Part shown: positions 8,656 to 12,383 of the stretch, one piece after another | Numbering within the stretch: position 1 is the first letter of the stretch | Layout of the letters: each line of letters opens with the position of its first letter | The notes under the pieces: generated by a model | Database searches by the model: none | Told to the model about the DNA's origin: nothing | The model's input: the letters and a program-made list of their open reading frames with translations, nothing else | Translations under genes and position numbers: made by a program | Assembly: GCA_905221605.1 (NCBI GenBank) | Contig: CAJNDS010000751.1 | Span: 64,001-76,383, forward strand | Source: Symbiodinium natans | Taxonomy: Eukaryota > Sar > Dinophyceae > Suessiales > Symbiodiniaceae | Direction of reading: 5' to 3' | DNA: 12,383 nucleotides

Positions 8656-10433
8656 GGCTTGGAATCCTGGGAGCAGCATTGGTGGGCGAAGGGAGATCTA
8701 GTGGCCGGTGTCGATGAAGCGGGCAGCTTGGATAGCTCGGATTCCTCAGATGTCACTCTGGATGCTCTGGTATTGTGAGAGGCAGGTCGGGGACCGCTAG
8801 CTGGGCCGGCCAGGACCGCAGAGAACCAGAAAGGACAGCAAATGTTGCCAGGGTTCTGGAGCCTTCGTCGGTCGCTGATCAGGTCGTCGCCGCCGCCTTC
8901 GTTGTGCTTGCTTCCAAAGATGAAGAGGTTCAGCCAGATGCAATCCAGTGTTGGCCGTTTCACATTCTTTTTTGATAAGTCCCATCATTCTGCACCTAAT
9001 GGCCTCAGAAGGCAAGTTAGCACTCGGGAGAAACATCATAAAGGATGGAATCCATGATGCGTTCTCAGGCCACAAGCCTAGAGACAGACTTTCCGTATCC
9101 ACTGCACGAATTCCAACGCAGTGATCAGAACATGTGGCACACATCGCTCGGCCTGAAATGATTTTAAATGATCCAAGTTCGAAAGCGAGAGGACACGCAT
9201 TGCCATTGTCTCTCGGATCCGCTAGGCGGCATTGTGAGACCTAAGGTTCTCGATGTGCTGTCCAGGGTGAATGATTCGAAGCAGCTGTCCGAGCAGCAGC
9301 GGGAAAGCCTTTTCGAGGACAATTGCGAAATCTGTCACCATGGGCCTAAGGCACCCAAAGTTCGATTAGAGGAGCTGACGGATCCGAAGTTTAAGGGACG
9401 CACCTCCTGGTCCGTTGCCGAGTGCTCGGCAAGCGAGATTGATGAAGGCAACATCCTCCAGGCCAAACATACGGACTGGGTGAATTTGTGGGTGGCCTCG
9501 GGTCTCTTCCAATGTGAATGAATATGCAATGTTTTTGTGTCCTGCTAGGCCTCGCTGCAAGCGATGTCCCGTGCTGTACATGGCCTCACCGTGCGTCCGG
9601 GTCCGGAGCCTGGCTCTGCTCAAGGGGAGACTCCTTGACAATCTGACGTTCGGCCTTTGTGAGGGGCGGTTCTCGTGGATGGCTGCAACCGCCCGCCGGA
9701 GCTTCTGGAGCCGGGAGAGAAGTGGACCAGGATGTCTCAGAGAGACCTCGAAGCCCGAAAGAACCAGACAAAGCTGGCACGGTTCTTCTCAAAGGCTGTT
9801 GAGCCAAAGGCTCAGGCTGAGGAGGAGTGGCGACCAAAGGAAGTGGAGGCTGTCATCGAAGGGGATGGACGCGTTCCATCGAGCCTTGTTCGCAACAAAG
9901 GCAGTTGACGTGCTCGGCTCGCTTCACCGCCAGCTTTGAGGATCTCCGCCGCATCGGTGATTGCAAAGGTGCGGCCCCCTGATGCGGCAAAAACCACCTT
10001 CTCGCAGCTTCTAGCAGCGTAGTAGGGCGAGGCCTTGCCCCCCAAGGTGTACCGAGACCGTCACATGGAGAAGCTCGATGTCCAATTCCCGCTCTATGGG
10101 TTCAAGGCTCATAAGGCCAGATGCCATCAACAACCTCAACCCACCTTCCACAGGAGCTAAGGAGTTCTATCGTTTAAAGATTCAAATCCCGCGCCTTTGT
10201 GTTCTGACCGTCACTGTGGCTGCGGCCAGGGGTATGGCACTGAAGCCCATTTAGAAGCGATTCGACGTCATGGGGTTTGTGCGGAGCATCGCAAGACGTT
10301 TGGACCCATCAGGCAGGGGGCCCGCATTAACTCAACTCGCCCAATCCTGAGAGATTTGGACTTCGGATCTCCTTTCCTGGCCAGGCAAGCCATCGCCAAA
10401 GACAATGCCGAAGCTTCCGAGGTGGCAGCCTGA
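8656..10433 (+). CDS. rnhB: Ribonuclease HII (bacterial type), split by about nine introns; N-terminus incomplete
   Basis: Endonuclease that cuts RNA in RNA/DNA hybrids and 5' of single ribonucleotides in DNA. Exons: 8656-8722, 8786-8808, 8883-8927, 9246-9317, 9372-9461, 9549-9600, 9664-9880, 9941-9968, 10047-10115, 10230-10433. They total 867 bases, one open frame of 288 residues plus TGA. Visible motifs in order: VAGVDEAGRGPLAGP (D20, E21, GRG 23-25), VVAAAFVVL, NDSKQLSEQQRESLFE, SWSVAE..EIDEGNILQ, AVLVDG (D122), EGDGRVPSISAAS, YRDRHM (D202), FPLYGFKAHKGYGT (Y223), HLEAIRRHG, KTFGPI. These match the bacterial RNase HII pattern, including the four catalytic acids (DEDD) and the ribonucleotide-sensing tyrosine. 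The sequence is nearer to bacterial RnhB than to the eukaryotic RNase H2 subunit A, which has GPVLGPMVY at the first site. In-frame stops in the genomic frame fall inside the introns, so the gene appears intact. Exon 1 has no start codon, so an upstream exon is missing. The C-terminal 40 residues after FGPI are not a conserved RnhB feature. Exon boundaries are inferred from homology. Confidence 0.93.
8723..10229 (+). other. Nine introns of the RNase HII gene with GC, GA or GT donors
   Basis: Introns inferred from protein continuity: 8723-8785 (GC-AG, 63 nt), 8809-8882 (GC-AG, 74), 8928-9245 (GT-AG, 318), 9318-9371 (GA-AG, 54, uncertain), 9462-9548 (GC-AG, 87), 9601-9663 (GT-AG, 63), 9881-9940 (GA-AG, 60), 9969-10046 (GT-AG, 78), 10116-10229 (GC-AG, 114). 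Every acceptor AG is followed by G in the exon. Several junctions share a short direct repeat at both ends, for example AAGGTG at the 9969-10046 intron and AGGCC at the 9462-9548 intron. The 9318-9371 intron is stop-free and a multiple of three, so it might be retained, adding 18 residues. The set of donors is known for dinoflagellate nuclear genes; the individual positions are my inference. Confidence 0.8.
9765..9788 (+). other. PIP-box-like motif QTKLARFF within an RNase HII insertion
   Basis: Residues 151-158 of the model read QTKLARFF, a full match to the PCNA-interacting consensus Q-x-x-[LIM]-x-x-[FY]-[FY], flanked by basic residues (R148, K149, K160). It lies in a 41-residue charged segment (residues 135-175, bases 9717-9839) between the VLVDG strand and EAVIEGD. 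In E. coli RNase HII these two elements are about a dozen residues apart, so the segment is an insertion. Archaeal RNase HII carries a PIP box at its C-terminus and eukaryotic RNase H2 on its B subunit; an internal one is unusual. The alternative is that 9717-9839 is a retained-frame GA-AG intron. Its lysine/glutamate/glutamine-rich coding look argues for exon. Confidence 0.6.
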
Positions 10434-11301
10434 GATAGTTGTGGGGCATGCCTTGTCATTTTCAGATATTTTCAGGGCCTTCTACACCTCCTGAACACGT
10501 CATCCTTGTTTTGGGATGCGGCTGCGGCTTCCTCGCGCAACACAGTGTGCAGCAATCACAGTGTGATGGCTGCGCTGATCTGTGCCAAGCCTCACCGCAA
10601 CATGACAGGCTGCGACGGAACTTCCTTTACGTGGTAAGCGGGCCAGGACAAAGGCTGAACTCCCAGGCCCAACTCTTCCGTCCTGCTGCTCGGTGTTCGA
10701 CTTGCTTCTCGATATTGCTGCATTGTCTTATGCGCACCACAAATCCCTGATTGCATGCAGGCGTCAAGCGGCCACGGAAAGCTGTAGCATGCGGCTCCTA
10801 ACTGGGTTCCCTGGCCAGTTGGACCATGAACCATTGAGCACTGGGGCTGAGTTGAAGCAGCCATGACACGTGCCTGGGCCTCAGGTGATGCGAAGGATGT
10901 TCAAAGCACTGCCATGAGCAGAGGTGGCCCTGCTGAAGTGCTGAAAACTCGAGTTCTCGTCCTCAAGCTGTGGGGCAGCAGTTGAAAAAGGTGTCCGGTC
11001 CGTGCTGTGTGCAGGCACAGACATGAGGTACTTAGGGATCCCAACCAAGTCATTCCTGGCGTCATGACACTCACATCGCGAAGATACATGGTGTCTGTCA
11101 TCGGACTTGGCGTCAAGATGAATATAAGACCTTTAGGGGGTCTCTTGAAAACCCCAAAATCCAGTTTCTTAAATGGCTGATTCAAAAACATGCTTCTGGA
11201 ACATCTTGAAAATATCGCCCTTTTTGCTCACTTTAATACTGTATCTTCTGGGGGATTTTGATCAATGTGTAGTCTGATGTAGTTGCGAGTTTCTTGTAAG
11301 C
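10434..11301. other. Interval between convergent genes, no supported gene
   Basis: Open frames occur on both strands. At 10985-11165 two plus frames and one minus frame are open at once, all with coding-like stretches, so none can be chosen. I see no repeat, RNA gene or recognisable polyadenylation signal. Confidence 0.4.
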
Positions 11302-11478
11302 AAACAGCCCCCTCATCTTGGCCTTCTCAGGGCTCCTGACCCTTCAGCGTAAGCTTACACCACCCCCCATCCCGTCTTCCCAGGGGCCAACCAGGGCAGG
11401 TCCATCAGCGTTGGTAAACAGTCCCCTCGTCTTGGCCTTCTCAGGTCTCTTAGTCCTTCAGTGTAAGCTTACAACACC
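11302..11478. repeat. Pair of 63-base direct repeats, 114 bases apart, each with a 10-base palindrome
   Basis: Copies at 11302-11364 and 11416-11478 share about 54 of 63 positions. Seven of the nine differences are transitions. Each contains CTTGGCCTTCTCAGG and the perfect palindrome GTAAGCTTAC (11349-11358 and 11463-11472). The 51 bases between the copies are not repeated. The second copy abuts the 3' end of the minus-strand exon at 11479. Confidence 0.88.
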
Positions 11479-11872
11479 CTATTCTGTCCTCACGGATTTT
11501 CGATTCCCGACCTCCCTGGCGGTGGCTGGTTGGTTGTGCTTTTCTGTGAGAGCCGCTCGGTGCCTGGGGTAGTAGCCCAATCCCTGGTCCCTCAGCTTGA
11601 AGACGTAACCTTCCAAGGAGCCATCGAAGCGCCTTGAGGGCAGAAAGCTCGAGTTTCGGACCAGGATCAGCGGAAGCTTCCCGCCGCTCACGCCGCAATC
11701 TACGATGGTCTTGCGATCCTCCAGCTTGTTGAAGGCACCTGGGACAACCCGTGCCTGCCGGTGTGGGATACCCTGCATTATCCTGCTGTTTCTCCAGCTG
11801 CAGCTTAACATCCCCAGGTGCCGAGAGGAAGAGACTAGCGACGGATTCGCCACTCATTTGAGTGTTCTCCAC
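11479..11872 (-). CDS. Two exons of an unidentified minus-strand gene ending in a GYVFK/GLGYY motif
   Basis: Read on the minus strand, exon 11872-11783 encodes 30 residues (VENTQMSGES ... LQLEKQQ). A GA-AG intron (11782-11719, 64 nt, AGGAT repeated at both junctions) joins it in phase to exon 11718-11479 (79 residues, then TGA). The second exon contains DRKTIVDCGVSGGK, then FDGSLEGYVFKL and QGLGYYP. From memory, G-x-V-F-K followed by GLGYY recurs near the ends of many alveolate proteins, but I cannot attach a function. Further coding-like minus pieces lie upstream at 11933-11913 (KAKDAE, perhaps continuing in a longer acidic/basic helix), 11999-11982 (followed by a GTAAGT donor at 11981) and about 12230-12155 (EEAWKVERNPPW). 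They suggest more exons. A run of seven A around 11890 could instead be a frameshift if the short intron there is not real. The gene converges on the RNase HII gene. Confidence 0.5.
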
Positions 11873-11998
11873 CTCAATTAAAGATTTTTTTCTCGACCAC
11901 ATCTTTCATCTCTTCTGCATCCTTGGCCTTGGTCTACTCAGACTTCGTCCGGTATTGGGCCCTTCAATACAATTGACTTACTTTATATGTCTCAACCT

Positions 11999-12346
11999 CC
12001 TAGGACCCTAGACTCGTCACCGTTATACTACGAGATTACCGATTTCTTTCATGTTTCATATCTTATTTTCTTATGGAGATATTCTAGAATTTCGAGCAGG
12101 TTCATTGCTACAGCACTCATAGATGCGTTCTCTCGACGGATGCCTGGAAGAGCGCCTTTCGGACCCAGGCAGCCAGGACAGTGGAGGATGCTGTGGGTCC
12201 GGGGCGCCAAGGGGGGTTCCTCTCAACCTTCCATGCTTCCTCGAGTTGCATTCATAGGCATCTTGAATGAGAGTCGTCCCTAAACCCTACGATTCAGAAG
12301 TGAATGTAGTGGTTGAATGCGTTTGTCGATCTAAACCTTCGGCGCC
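11999..12346. other. No firm gene; AT-richer patch with minus-strand coding-like pieces
   Basis: The stretch 11980-12120 is visibly richer in A+T than the rest. On the minus strand, EEAWKVERNPPW ... VRKALFQ (about 12230-12155, followed by CAG/GCATCC) may be an exon of the 11479-11872 gene. The plus frame 11987-12283 is open but Ser/Arg/Phe-rich and unconvincing. Confidence 0.35.
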
Positions 12347-12383
12347 ATGGCTTCGTCCAACGTGGATCTGGATCTCTGGAAGG
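12347..12383 (+). CDS. Possible start of a plus-strand gene, cut by the window end
   Basis: An ATG in good eukaryotic context (GCGCCATGGCT) opens a frame of 12 codons, MASSNVDLDLWK, that runs off the window. The composition is coding-like and the Met-Ala-Ser-Ser start is common in dinoflagellate proteins. Too little is visible to name a family, and no spliced-leader acceptor is obvious in the bases just upstream. Confidence 0.35.
   Translation, partial: MASSNVDLDLWK

Noticed and set aside
9514-9939. 141-codon plus ORF overlapping RNase HII exon 6 in another frame
   Set aside because: It is the Ser/Arg-rich shadow of the RNase HII frame.
8883-10433. Reading the RNase HII locus as a pseudogene because frame 0 is broken by stops
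   Set aside because: Every stop falls in a segment absent from RNase HII, bounded by GC/GA/GT and AG/G, and removing those segments gives one intact frame with all catalytic residues.
10197-10433. Degenerate C2H2 zinc finger suggested by CGCGQGYG...H
   Set aside because: The Cys codons lie in the intron before 10230; the remainder is the conserved GYGTEAHLEAIRRHG motif of RNase HII.
11450-11902. 150-codon minus-strand ORF taken as one gene
   Set aside because: The protein-like content changes frame at about 11720; a two-exon model with a GA-AG intron explains it better.
12278-12289. CCCTAAACCCTA, like the TTTAGGG telomere unit
   Set aside because: Fewer than two units; no array, so not evidence of a chromosome end or interstitial telomere.

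Overview
The window looks like nuclear DNA of a dinoflagellate, most likely close to Symbiodiniaceae. It is not prokaryotic: there are no operons or Shine-Dalgarno-spaced genes, ORFs are short and on both strands, and there is a long compound TA/GT microsatellite. The one gene I can reconstruct with confidence is cut by about nine short introns whose 5' ends are a mixture of GC, GA and GT, while every 3' end is AG followed by G. That combination is the splice-site style reported for dinoflagellate genomes.

The anchor of the window is a plus-strand gene for a bacterial-type ribonuclease HII (8656-10433). Ten exons join in one reading frame and give 288 residues, with all four catalytic acidic residues, the GRG motif and the HKGYGT motif present. 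The first exon has no start codon, so the N-terminus lies further upstream; a candidate preceding exon is at 8484-8540. Exon 6 carries a 41-residue insertion, absent from the compact bacterial enzyme, that contains a textbook PCNA-interacting (PIP) box, QTKLARFF. A monomeric RNase HII with its own internal PIP box is the most interesting candidate here. The main caveat is that the inserted segment is 123 bases, stop-free, and could itself be a GA-AG intron.

Convergent to it on the minus strand, 11872-11479 holds parts of a second split gene ending in a GYVFK/GLGYY motif. Elsewhere I see isolated coding-like blocks without recognisable families: plus 1-180 (cut by the window edge), 870-1052 (Arg/Ser-rich), 2292-2540, 3819-4028 and 7285-7785; minus 1962-1873, 4770-4553 and 6591-6247. 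At the right edge an ATG in good context (12347) may open a new plus-strand gene.

Non-coding structure: compound microsatellite (543-687), short tandem duplications (2265-2347, 3027-3055), a CAC-rich low-complexity tract (5340-5600), and two 63-base direct repeats 114 bases apart (11302 and 11416), each with the palindrome GTAAGCTTAC. No tRNA, rRNA, CRISPR array or clear mobile element was seen. All calls were made by eye, without database search or transcript data.
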